DNA of 64,000 nucleotides. It comes from Theocolax elegans. Its lineage: Eukaryota; Arthropoda; Insecta; Hymenoptera; Cerocephalidae. Below are positions 55,046 to 64,000 of the stretch, one piece after another. Made by a program: the position numbers and the translations under genes. Under the pieces are notes generated by a model. That model did not search any database. It was not told where the DNA came from and worked only from the letters and a program-made list of their open reading frames with translations. Where the stretch lies: contig CM047428.1 of the NCBI GenBank assembly GCA_026168455.1, forward strand, positions 41,338,769 to 41,402,768, read 5' to 3'. Position 1 is the first letter of the stretch. Every line of letters begins with the position of its first letter.

Positions 55046-55333
55046 ACGTGTTGTTGCAGAGAACTATTCTGTAATTAAACAAATATTTAGACTATTACAA
55101 TGTTTAATCGTTTACAACTATTTACGTATATACATATTATATATTTACCGGAATCAACACAATTGTCGGTATTTCAAGTAGATATTGTCGGAGCGAGCGC
55201 GACTGTGACGTAGCACAGTTTATCAGCTACTGACTATTCGAAGCGTTTCGTTCATAGTCAGTGTAAATGACTTAGGCGCTAATTGTCACGTGACATATAG
55301 GCGGCTAAGTTTGAAAAGTTTTCAAACTTACAT
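55037..55333 (-). repeat. Gypsy-2 5' LTR
   Basis: Partner of 49,918-50,214, same length, a small number of substitutions. Confidence 0.85.
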
Positions 55334-55750
55334 ATTATTAAAATAATTAAATAAAAAAATATTGCTGTAAAGATTAAAATCATCTTTGTAAATAAAACAT
55401 AGGTATATAAGATTTAAATTAATTTTATTTAGAACAAGTTTATGGACTGGAAAAATTCTGGGCATTTTTTAAGTATTATAAGTATTTAGATCAACTTCTT
55501 GTTGACACTAAATTATAAGAATATCTCCATAAATTTAAAACTATCGAAGATTTTAGAGTAGTAGAGGTAAATTAATTTTTAAAAAGTTTTCTATAATTTA
55601 TTGGAAATTATTAATTTTATGTTAAGATTAGATATTTTTTAAGTAAACTTTAAATGAAAGATTCGTGTTAATTTGCGAATTTTTAAATCTTGATTATCTA
55701 AATTATCATTAAATAAACATAATTGTATACTTTATAAATTTTAGCCTTAA
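55334..55750. other. AT-rich spacer
   Basis: Nothing recognised. Confidence 0.45.
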
Positions 55751-55752
55751 AT

Positions 55753-56600
55753 TAAATGAATTCTCGAGATCACGAGCTGCTAATCGTCGCAACAGAAGCG
55801 TATTGGATGGATCGAACATAGTAACACTGCCGACTGCAAATAATTTCACAGCCTCTACGTTGCAAGCTCATCAACCTCAAAAACAGAACGTAAACCGCTC
55901 GCAATATTGCAATAGAACGGGCTCCATCGGCTCTGGCAGACTCTGTCACCCCAGAAGACATCATTGTTATCGAACCTACTTCAACAAGCGTAATCGAAAA
56001 ATAGACACGATTCGGACACTATGGGTAAATTTGAAGAATTTGTCAAGACTACGAAAAAGTGAATGAGCTTACGAGTGGTAAGTCAACGATGATGGAACAC
56101 TTTGAGAACACATGTAGATGAAATTTTCTACATTACTAATTTTTAAAATTTGGTCATTATAATTTAACAGGGTGCTTTGACATCACTACAATTATTACTA
56201 TCGTTGAGCTCGAACAGTGGTCCCGGTCTACAGCAGTCACAGCAGCTACCACCTCTATTACCAACGCGGCTATTTGCGTCAATAAGTAAAACTTTGTACT
56301 AGACATAATAATGTCGAATTAACTGTACCAACAACAGCCGTCATCATCTCAGTCAAAGTATTCCTTATCTGGCGATTCATTTCCTGAAAATGTGAATAAA
56401 GAAATGCCTAATTATAAAGGCATGTACCAGAATTATTCTAACCACGAGGTAGTTTTTATTTTCGTTTGTTTTTTTTATAATGTATCTGTAATTTTATAAT
56501 AAAACTACTAGTGAATTTGATTTATAGATTAGGAGACAAAGTGATAAAAATATATCGAAAATCAACGTCGTCAAATGTACTGAATAATAAGAAGACCCAA
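55753..56600 (+). pseudogene. Possible decayed multi-exon host gene fragment
   Basis: Three stretches less AT-rich than their surroundings have exon-like edges. (1) About 55,748-56,075: acceptor-like 'ttttag', frame with 'NRRNRSVLDGSNIVTLPTAN' and, after a shift, 'ALADSVTPEDIIVIEPTS', ending at a 'gtaagt' donor. (2) About 56,171-56,450: 'aacag' acceptor, then 'GALTSLQLLLSLSSNSG', a Gln/Ser-rich run, 'SLSGDSFPENVNKEM', ending at 'gag/gtagtt'. (3) From about 56,527 after 'tttatag': 'IRRQSDKNISKINVVK'. Frames are broken by stops, and I do not recognise the protein. It could equally be an old transposon piece. Confidence 0.25.
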
Positions 56601-57469
56601 GAAGCAAACGGTTTTAACCAAAAATTCAAACTTCAGAGAAAAAAATAGATAGTTCGAACAATATGCATTTAACGATTGAAAATATGGAAAATGAGTTTTA
56701 AAATTATAAAAGTGAACTGAAAAAAACTTCTATAGTTTGCTTTGAATGTACTTATTACAATTGAATTTACTTTTAATGTTTATTTAGTTTGGAATGTGTT
56801 TATAGCTGTATGAACCCTCCTCGGGTTCTTGGTAAGCTGAAAAATAAAAAAAAATTAATAATGTTTATATGTAATGTAATGTGATAATTAATATGTTTGA
56901 ATGTCTTATTAAAACTGTTTGCTGCTTGTGTTTTTATATTATTAAGTATATTTGATGACATCGACTTTTGATATGTCTTTATCACTCTGTCTTCTAATCT
57001 ATGAATCAAATTCAGTAATTTATATATTATTTATATTTTATTATAAGTTTACACGAAACGTCTACGTTTTCCAGGGAAATCGATTCATCAGTGAGACGAC
57101 ACAGTTTACCGAATCTCCTATACCTGGTTTCATACCATAATTAGCAAGCAACCGTTCAACGTATCTCGCTCACTAACTTGCAGGAAATAATTCAGCGGCA
57201 ACGCATGACAAATTTCTTCCGATTCTCAATTTGATTATTACTTGGCGTTTTACAATGGCTTTTTCTCAGGATCAATACCATTGAATACTGCTTGACTGAC
57301 TTGTCTGTTTGTACCACCTGAATTTAGTGCCTACTACAAGGAATTACTTGTTACTTCATTATCGTCCTCTATTTTCCAAAATACACTCATGATGATTCAA
57401 TGACCCGCTGCATCAATATCCAAATAAACGAATTGGATTTCGCCTTCGTCATAATGTCATTAAGATATC
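56601..57469. other. AT-rich spacer
   Basis: No gene or repeat recognised. Confidence 0.4.
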
Positions 57470-58340
57470 TTAAGTCAACCTTGTTATAGCAGAACAAAAA
57501 TATGATTCCATCGCTCTTACTGGAAATAGAACCAGCACCATCCGAAGGGTAGAGGAAACTACTCTTAAAATTTCAGCTAAATCAGTTGAAAATTTTTCAA
57601 GATATTTGTGGAATATCGAAATTTTTAAATTTCAAATTGATGACATTAGCGACTTTGCGAGTCTCTAGCGCCAAAAATAGTGGAAAATCATGTACTACGT
57701 TACATAGGAAAAAGTTGCGTCTTTTTAATAGAAACATTTTGTCAATAGTAAGTTTTTTGCTAAGATTTGTATATTTTGAAATATTGTACAGAGAATAAAT
57801 GTAAGCCGTTTTTAGATAAATGTAAACTTTGTTATAGCGTAAATATGGTTTGACCAATTGAAATAGAACCAGCACCTTCTTATATGTAGAGAAAACTACC
57901 CTCAAGGTTTCAGTCAAATCGCGTAATAACTTTTTGAGATATTTGTGGAACAACGATTTTTTTATTTTTCAATTTTATGATATTTGCGTCTTTGCGAGTA
58001 TCTAGCGGTAAAAATATACTATGTTAAATGGGAAAAAGCTGCGTCTTTTTAATATGAACATTTTATGTTTTTATATTTTTTTTCATAGGTATCTATTTCG
58101 AGATATTGTACGAAGAATAAAAAAAATCCGTTATTTAAAGACATGTAAACTTTGTTATAACTTTAATATGGCTTCACTGTTGAGACTGGAAATAGAACCA
58201 GCACCTTCTTATAAGTAGAGAAAACTACCCTCAAAATTTCAGCCAAATCGGGTAATAACTTTTTGAGATATTCGTAGAACAACACTTTTTTCGATGACAA
58301 AAATATAAGGTTCTCCCGTATAACGGTCGTGCCTAAAAAT
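57470..58340 (+). repeat. About 330-bp tandem repeat, 2.5 copies
   Basis: The marker 'gaaccagcacc' recurs at 57,529, 57,866 and 58,195 (periods 337 and 329), with flanking blocks such as 'gagatatttgtggaa' and 'gcgtctttttaatag' in the same order. It ends with 'ctcccgtataacggtcgtgcct' at about 58,313-58,334, as the repeat at the window start does at about 390-411. Non-coding. Confidence 0.75.
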
Positions 58341-58697
58341 GGGAGGGTGAATGGTTAGAATTGTAGGAGTATGGGAGGCTTCTTGGGCATTTCGGCTTGT
58401 AATGGCTTCTAGTGGAGCTACCCAGTCTGATGAGGGGACGTCATCCTTTTCGCATAGATGGCGTCTTCCTCTTACGCACGCACGCGTTCCTCGACAGGTC
58501 CTTTTGTGGCTGCTTATTACAGGCACGGTGGGCTCTTGTTGTTGTGGGGTGGAGCTCGGCGGTCGTGCTAAATCTAGTCTAGCTAGAACTGTTTCCAGCT
58601 CCTCCTCACATGGTCGAACACCGGCTCTTGGCTGGACGAACCGTCCACGGTTTCGTCCTCGCTCCAGAGCTGATGCTGCCTGGCCTGTCCTATCCAT
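58239..58697 (-). other. 152-codon frame downstream of Gypsy-3 pol, uncertain
   Basis: Pro/Arg/Glu-rich open frame behind pol. It ends inside the unrelated tandem repeat (the last 30 or so codons are repeat sequence), so as written it is a chance chimera. The front part ('VRPCEEELETVLARLDLARP') could be the remains of a retroelement frame. No envelope-like signal peptide or membrane segment is visible. I do not claim a function. Confidence 0.25.
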
Positions 58698-58782
58698 CTA
58701 CAATTTGTTTTGCGTTACTAACTATTGCCTAACCTCACTAACTTTCCTTTGATTATGTCATTTTTACTTTAGTCACGAGAAT

Positions 58783-59481
58783 TTATTGTTTGCGCGGTCT
58801 AAGCTGCATTCTTTGTGGTCTATTCCCTGAAGTGGGTATAATGGGTGGCTGCTTCCGGGGGCGACCTCTTTTCGTTGGGGAGGCATCATTTTTTGAGTTA
58901 TTTTGGGTGGTCTGGGCTCTTTTTGGTTGTAGGACTGGAGTATTTGGGGTGAGAATTGGGATATTGCGCGGTGCAATGTGGCGTTTCAAATCTGTTATGT
59001 GCACTTTAGTTTGGCGTTTCGTTTGTACATCTTCTATCAAATAAACTGTGGGTGAGTATACTTGAATAATTTTTGCGGGGCCTATAAATTTGGGGGCTTG
59101 TTTGGCTGCTATACAGTTGTCTGCTGATGATAAGATGCGGTTTCGGTACCTAACTAGGTCTTCTAATTGATATTGTATATCACGTCTGCCCTTGTTCAAA
59201 TTTTTCAGTGCCGGATACTCTAAGATTGACTTAATTTTATCTTGATTAGTTTGCAAGCCTAGTTCGTTTATCTTATATCCAAGATAAGTGACTTCTGGGC
59301 AACAAAATTCAGATTTTTCTCGGTTTAATTGCAGATTGGCCTTCTTTAGGGCTATTAGGACTATTCTGAGCCATTTCATGTGTTCCTCGAATTTTTTTGT
59401 CGTGATGGTATCATCCAGGTAGGCAAACACATGTGGTTCCCATTCCGGTTTAATTAATTTGTCCATCAATTGCTGGAACAT
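58783..59481 (-). pseudogene. Gypsy-3 RT second half fused in frame to integrase C-terminus
   Basis: 232-codon open frame. It starts in the RT fingers/palm ('MFQQLMDKLI'), contains the catalytic 'YLDD' and 'VTYLGYKINELGLQ', and at 'DKIKSILEYPALKNL' (about 59,200) jumps directly into an integrase tail ('YQLEDLVRYRNRIL', 'PKFIGPAKIIQVYSPTVYLI', 'VHITDLKRHI'). RNase H, the zinc domain and the catalytic core of the integrase are lost, yet the frame stays open. The tail ends with an AT-hook core 'KRGRPRKQ' and a basic terminus. It cannot polymerise or integrate on its own. Confidence 0.8.
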
Positions 59482-59975
59482 GGCAGGTGCGTTCGTTAGA
59501 CCGTATGGTACTCTCTTAAATTGGAAAAGTCCTTTCGCCAGGAGTGCAAATGCTGTGATTTCACGGCTTTCTGGGGCTAGTGGAACTAGGTGGTAGGCTT
59601 GTGATAAGTCTAGCTTACTGATAAACTGCTTTCTCGCAATTGGTCCAGAATATCATCTATGTTGCGCATTGGATAGGCTATTTTCTTTGTCACTTCATTT
59701 ACTAGCCTGTAATCAATGCAAAAGCGGTATTTGCCATTTTCTTTTGGTACGATTACCGGATAGCTGCACCATGGGCTCTGCGAAGGCTCTATAATGTCTT
59801 CTTTTAACATTCGATCTATTTCTTCGTAGCCTGCTTGAAGCATTTTTGGTGAATATTTGCGGCGTGGCTGTCTTATTGGCTCTGCTCCTTGCACATCTAG
59901 CTTGAGGCTCGTTAGATTAGTTACTCCTAGGGTTTGGTGTATTCGGGAAATTAATTCATCAAATAGTCGGTGCAT
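59482..59975 (-). pseudogene. Gypsy-3 reverse transcriptase, front part
   Basis: Contains 'PRRKYSPKMLQAGYEEIDRM', 'IIEPSQSPWCSYPVIVPKEN', 'RFCIDYRLVNEVT' and 'PMRNIDDILDQL'. At about 59,625 a shift leads to the next frame with 'KLDLSQAYH', and after that 'FQFKRVPYGLTNAP' up to the following open frame. Catalytic motif A Asp is still present in the shifted frame. Confidence 0.78.
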
Positions 59976-60000
59976 GCTACCTATTTGCTCCTCGCTTTAA

Positions 60001-60755
60001 CCCATTAACGCCGAAACGACCAACATTTTTTTTCTTTTTTCATAGTCATTATTTAATATTTAAATCATGCGCTACCATAGTACTGATTTTTTTCGTTATA
60101 GTTTTGGATATGTTCTTTCGAATGCCGTCGATAAAATTGACTTAACCCTTTTTTGAAAAAAGTTATGATTTTTTTAATTAAAAAAAATACAAAAAATTAT
60201 TGCTATGTTTTTTTAATTAATTTTTTTTCATATTATATAATGTATTTAGATCGTTCGATTCATGAACAAAAGTGCATAAAATAGTTATACTTTGATCCTA
60301 TATTTTTTGTATTTTATTCTCAGATAGTCAAAAATTTTGTTTTTATTGAAAATACACGAAAAATAACCAAAATTATTCATTTTTCTCAATTTTGAGTGTT
60401 TTTACATTGAAATCAAAATTGTTGACTATCTAAGAATAAAATACAAAAAATATAGGATCAAAGTATAACTATTTTATGCACTTTTGTTCATGAATCGAAC
60501 GATCTAAATTCATTTTATAATACGAAAAAAAAATTAATTATCAAAAAATAGCGGCAAATTTTCTGTATTTTTTTTAATTAAAAAAATTATAACTTTTTTT
60601 CAAAAAAGGGTTAAGTCAATTTTACCGACGGCATTCGAAAGAACACATCCAAAACTATAACGAAAAAAATCAGTACTATGGTAGCGCATGATTTAAATAT
60701 TAAATAATGACTATGAAAAAAGAAAAAAAATGTTGGTCGTTTCGGCGTTAATGGG
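60001..60755. mobile_element. 755-bp TTAA-flanked fold-back (MITE) in Gypsy-3
   Basis: Almost complete palindrome: arms 60,001-60,341 and 60,414-60,755, ends 'cccattaacgccgaaacgac' and its reverse complement, flanked by TTAA at 59,997-60,000 and 60,756-60,759. Piggybac-type target duplication. AT-rich centre, no coding frame. Arms differ at few positions, so it is young relative to its host element. Confidence 0.88.
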
Positions 60756-60840
60756 TTAATCCTCCTATACTTGCTACTGCTGGAATACAACTGGGATCGT
60801 TGCCTTCGGGGTAAAATGTGTGTATTACGCCTTTATTCGT

Positions 60841-61277
60841 CCACTAGGTGTCATCTTCGTAGTTGATGCTCATATTAATTTTACGTTTGAAATCAATTCC
60901 AAGCATACAGTCGTAATGTAATCCATCTGCGACTTCAAATGACATAACTATTTCGTCTCCATCAATTTTAATTGTGATGTTGACTGTGCCTTGGACAGGA
61001 ACAACTGTACCGTCTGCTACCTGAACTGCAGGGCATTGCGATGCTTTTAATTTGTGTTGCACTAGTGCTCCTATATTACCTCCTAGAAAAGAGTTTGTTG
61101 CTCCATCGTCTAAGAGTGCAATTACTTTATGGTCGTTTATTTCTAGATTAAAATAATGCCTGGGGTCAATATTGGGAATATGTTGAATAAGCGATTGGTT
61201 AGTTGCTACTTGGGATGGCTCCGACCCTTTAGGGAGCTGGGTTGAGGAAATACGGGTCTTCATCTTCTCTGGTTGAA
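60841..61277 (-). pseudogene. Gypsy-3 aspartic protease
   Basis: Frame of about 156 codons lying -1 relative to Gag, entered through the GGGAAAC heptamer. The active site reads D-D-G ('LLDDGATNSFLGG') rather than D-S/T-G. It also has 'VQVADGTVVPVQG' and 'YDCMLGIDFKRKI'. A TAG at about 60,844 ends it ahead of the RT linker. Confidence 0.78.
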
Positions 61278-62447
61278 GTTTCCCGCGGCTTGATTTGAGT
61301 TGCATCTCTGGCAATTTTTAACGTACACTCCAGGTGTACCGCAACCTCGGCAGCGTTGATTCGGACATTTTGCTGCCCAATGGCCCAATTTATTGCAACT
61401 GTAGCATGGCTCACTCTGTTTGCGCGGATGATTGAAGATAATCGGCGCTTTCGAGTTCGAGTATATATTTTGGCTACTTGCATGCTGATTTTGATTGCTT
61501 AGTTGCTGGTTTTGGCTGCTGGGATTTTGATGGTATTGGCTGCTGGGATTTTGTTGGTATTGTCTTTGCCTTTGCCAGTTGCTTCTGTTGAAATTGTAAT
61601 TCTGTTGTACTTGAGTCCGCTGTTGATTAGCATTTTCATTCTTTACTGCATCGGCATACTACTTTTGCTGATTGTTATTTGCCTTTGGGTTTCGCTTTGG
61701 GGATGGCTGCTGGGTTTGTTTGGGTGGATTAAAATTGGTTGCAGGAGTTGCTGGTTCAGTGTTTTGTAAGGCTTCTGGGGCTTTGAGTTTTGGCTCAATT
61801 GCTACTGCTGCTACTTTGCGCGACTTAGGCTGTGTGGGGTCTACATAAGCAAATCTTTGTAGTCCTGAAATTGTGATTGGTGGAGGCGGGTTATATGCTT
61901 CATTTAGATAGCGTTTGGATTCCTCTCTCTTACCTAATCTTTGCAATTCAGTGAAATCATTGAAGTGATGCCTTTCTATTCTCGTTCCATAACTTGGGTG
62001 CAGGTTTCTGTATGCTTGATCAAGTTGTTCTTGCAGTGACATTAGTGGCTTAAAATGATCGAACATTCCTCTTAATTTCTGGAAGAAAGTTGCTATATCT
62101 ACGTTAGCTCCTTGAGTTCTTAAATCTGCAGTTCTACGTAAGCTTATTTGTGCATCTTCTACTCCGTAATGAAGTTTAAAAGCTTCAACGAAATTGTTAA
62201 ACGTCCTCCAATTGCATTTGTCTCTTTTGAACCAGTCGTATGAGTCCTCATCCAATACTGCTGGCAAGGAAAGCATTATTTCTTCTGCCGAGAAACCGTG
62301 CGACTCTTTGCATTCTTTTAAATTTTGTAAGAACGTTTCAGGATCGTTTTTCCTGTTGCCCTTAAATGTTATGTGCCATCTGTTAAAAATTTCCACCATT
62401 CTCTTTTCTCTGATGAATGTGGCATCGTCTAATCTTGTCGCTTGCAA
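61260..62447 (-). pseudogene. Gypsy-3 Gag, one internal stop
   Basis: 396-codon frame with a single internal TAG at about 61,659. Gag core: 'FKGNRKNDPETFLQNLKE', 'LSLPAVLDEDSYDWFK', 'FNNFVEAFKLHYG', 'LDQAYRNLHPSYGTRIE'. A Gln/Asn-rich linker leads to two zinc knuckles: 'CYSCNKLGHWAAKC' (perfect CCHC) and 'CRGCGTPGVYVKNC' (His replaced by Val). The stop TGA at 61,260-61,262 comes 15 nt after the GGGAAAC heptamer. A separate frame upstream (62,429-62,740, starting 'MSKAKEDCSGNRHSS') holds the N-terminus, displaced by a frameshift near 62,440. Confidence 0.8.
61278..61284 (-). promoter_or_regulatory. Programmed -1 ribosomal frameshift site GGGAAAC (Gypsy-3 gag-pol)
   Basis: Gag codons read GCG-GGA-AAC, so G-GGA-AAC is in slippage register. 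The Gag stop follows after exactly 15 nt, and the -1 frame is the protease frame. Downstream GCTCC/GGAGC (loop 10) or GACCC/GGGTC can pair. Same heptamer, register and spacing as in Gypsy-1. Confidence 0.75.
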
Positions 62448-62740
62448 TCTATTGGTGCTATTAAGGGTGGGTAAAGCATTAAGGTCTGGCTGCTGCTGGT
62501 AGTCGTATTGCTGCTGGCTATTATAATTTCGCTGCTGGGATTGGTGTGGAATAAGATTTGGGTTTGTTCTTGGGTTTGCTTGGGAAATAGGAGAATACGG
62601 AATTTCATAAGTTTCGTTATTGGCTGGCTGTGCTCGTGGGATATTGTAGACATTTTGCTGTATGGCTCCTGTAGTACTGGGGCTACTCCGGACATGCTGC
62701 TGTGTCTGTTACCAGAGCAGTCTTCCTTGGCTTTGGACAT
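62429..62740 (-). pseudogene. Gypsy-3 Gag N-terminal frame
   Basis: 103 codons from ATG 62,740. Ser/Thr/Pro-rich with little structure, ending where the main Gag frame begins. Read as the N-terminus of Gag separated by one frameshift. Confidence 0.6.
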
Positions 62741-63013
62741 CGGTGCCCTGTCTGTGCTTCTGCGCTGACTTCACACTCGGCTGATATCTCCAGGCTCTCT
62801 GAGTGCTGTTCGCCCTGTACGTGGCCTCTTAGTGGCTAAGTGGTCTTCTCAACTCCTGGGTGGCTGCTAGCTACGTTTCAATTCTAGCGTGTACCTTGTG
62901 CTCGGTGTTAGGCGTGTTTTTATAGGGTTTAGGGAGATTATATATAGTGTAATGGGTAGGTAGGAATGTGTGCGCTCGCTTCGCAACATGACCGGCACAC
63001 TTGCCTTGTCACA
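62741..63013 (-). promoter_or_regulatory. Gypsy-3 promoter region, probable 5' LTR
   Basis: The minus strand starts TGTGACAAGG at 63,013 and contains TATAAAA at 62,918-62,924, about 180 bp before the Gag ATG. Because no second LTR is found, LTR limits and the primer-binding site cannot be set. Confidence 0.5.
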
Positions 63014-63015
63014 CT

Positions 63016-63033
63016 CCCCCCCCCCCCCCCCCA
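63016..63033. repeat. Poly-C run (18 bp)
   Basis: Lies two bases outside the TGTGAC edge. On the minus strand it is a G-run just upstream of the LTR start, where a polypurine tract would lie in a tandem or 3' LTR arrangement. Confidence 0.85.
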
Positions 63034-64000
63034 CCTAACTGAAGTTACGGGAAGTTGTAACTGAACTAATAAAAAAATGAACTCAATAATAACATGTTAT
63101 TTATATAATAGAATATTGCACGCTTTGGGTCTATTGGTGGTGTGAGTACGCAACTTAGGTTTGAAATTTAAAAACTAGATGTTATTTAAATAGTTTATGC
63201 TATTATAATGGTGTATTTGTGTTCAGTCTTGATTGACTGCTGCTTGTATGTGATAATAGATAATTTAATAATTTTACTAATTTACTTATTATAACTAGAT
63301 ACTTGAACAACGACTGGCATACCCTTTATAATTCTATAATGCGTTTTGAGAGCTCTATTTCGCGGTAAAATATCAATCCCAAAGTAAAGTAACAACCTCT
63401 ATACTATCATAAGAGACCGGCTATAGGATGCTTGGCGAGGAAAGGCGGATGGTACATTTCTTAATTTTTCAATCAGGCTATATAGTCTCTGACTATATAT
63501 CGTGTACGGTCTTATGGCCACCGAAACAGCTTTCATAAAAATTTGTCGGCTTTTTTAAATATATTTACTCAATCTCAGTTTTTTTTCTGAAGTTAGATTT
63601 GAATGTATATCTTTACCCGTTTCTGAATTATAAGCAATCAAATTTAAGAGTATTTTCGGCGAAATTTATCGCTTTCTGCTTGTACTCATCATAAAATAGA
63701 GCGTTATTTTTATAGTAGAAAACATATCCTAGAATTTGGTAAAGATCTGTTTCCAGCAGGTATGTAATTTCTTAAAAATCTAATGCGTTTAACCCACTAA
63801 TGTATTTAAAGTTTATATATCTATACGTCATTATTTAATTTTATGTGTTTACATTACTTTATTTTATTACATTAATCTAAAATTGTGCCATTTAAAAATA
63901 CTAATCCTAAACTACAATATTTATGAATAAGTGTAAACGAATTTTAACATACTTTAATATGCTGGAAACGCTTAGCATCGCCACCTATTGATGCTTTTTC
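63034..64000. other. AT-rich spacer to window end
   Basis: No gene. A block near 63,600-63,660 ('cccgtttctgaattataagcaatcaaa') has a diverged relative near 35,870. Confidence 0.45.

Larger units (their letters stand above)
49918..55333 (-). mobile_element. Gypsy-2: LTR retrotransposon, decayed, with nested solo LTR
   Basis: Two direct 297 bp LTRs (49,918-50,214 and 55,037-55,333) enclose Gag, protease, RT, RNase H and integrase remnants in Gypsy order on the minus strand. Without the nested 975 bp solo LTR the element is about 4.4 kb. LTRs are about 95-97% alike by eye. A clear target-site duplication is not visible. Codon and base use are much more AT-rich than in Gypsy-1. Confidence 0.88.
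58341..63013 (-). mobile_element. Gypsy-3: LTR retrotransposon relic with large pol deletion
   Basis: Minus-strand Gypsy element. The probable 5' LTR/promoter region begins at 63,013 (TGTGACAAGG), followed by gag, protease, RT front, an RT-integrase fusion and a short downstream frame. RNase H and most of the integrase are gone. No 3' LTR is found before the tandem repeat at 58,340, so the end is truncated. A 755 bp TTAA-flanked fold-back interrupts the protease-RT region. Confidence 0.82.

Noticed and set aside
58239..58697. Envelope-like third ORF of Gypsy-3
   Set aside because: No signal peptide, cleavage site or membrane segment, and the last part is unrelated repeat sequence.

Overview
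The window is a eukaryotic, AT-rich, transposon-packed stretch with no intact host gene that I can recognise. The element mix points to an arthropod, most likely an insect: R1-clade and CR1-like non-LTR elements, three Gypsy-type elements, a Copia relic, a THAP/P-element-type transposase relic and TTAA-flanked fold-back elements. The contrast between very AT-rich flanks and GC-rich element bodies would fit Hymenoptera, but that is inference. I see no rRNA, tRNA, CRISPR or bacterial-type operon.

Layout. 0-6.7 kb: a dispersed repeat fragment, then a nearly intact CR1-like LINE (+) with a PHD-finger ORF1 and an endonuclease/reverse-transcriptase ORF2, bracketed by CT microsatellite. 7.5-13.6 kb: two decayed R1-clade LINE pieces in tandem (-) and a Copia Gag/protease relic (-). 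14.6-15.15 kb: degenerate minisatellite of about 58 bp. 16.1-36.5 kb: nested inverted repeats. A degenerate fold-back (16.1-17.2) comes first. Then two 2.45 kb inverted arms (17.26-19.71 and 33.08-35.53) enclose an element (19.70-23.44) that has its own 0.65 kb inverted arms and an inner 359-bp tandem array, a further fold-back (23.6-24.3), and an 8.5 kb Gypsy element (24.28-32.76, -) with nearly identical LTRs. 36.0-40.5 kb: a small inverted-repeat element, a GC-rich palindromic island and a 1.6 kb fold-back sitting in a TA microsatellite. 42.7-45.7 kb: a broken P-element/THAP transposase (-) interrupted by a TTAA-flanked fold-back. 46.5-48.6 kb: a 2 kb solo LTR. 49.9-55.3 kb: a second Gypsy element (-), its protease split by a 975 bp solo LTR. 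55.7-56.6 kb: possible decayed exons. 57.5-58.3 kb: a roughly 330 bp tandem repeat of the family seen at the window start. 58.3-63.0 kb: a third Gypsy relic (-) with a large internal deletion, interrupted by a 755 bp TTAA-flanked fold-back.

The coding content is retroelement machinery (Gag, protease, RT, RNase H, integrase, LINE endonuclease) and one transposase relic. Most copies are dead. The CR1-like LINE has both ORFs open. Gypsy-1 has young-looking LTRs but catalytic losses, so it looks mobilised in trans. The most interesting readable signals are: (1) the same slippery heptamer GGGAAAC, 15 nt before the Gag stop, leading into the -1 protease frame in two different Gypsy elements; (2) LINE ORF2 lying in frame directly behind the ORF1 TGA with no AUG upstream of its first endonuclease motifs; (3) the Russian-doll palindrome at 17-35 kb; (4) a GC-rich hairpin kept in each full 359-bp satellite unit.
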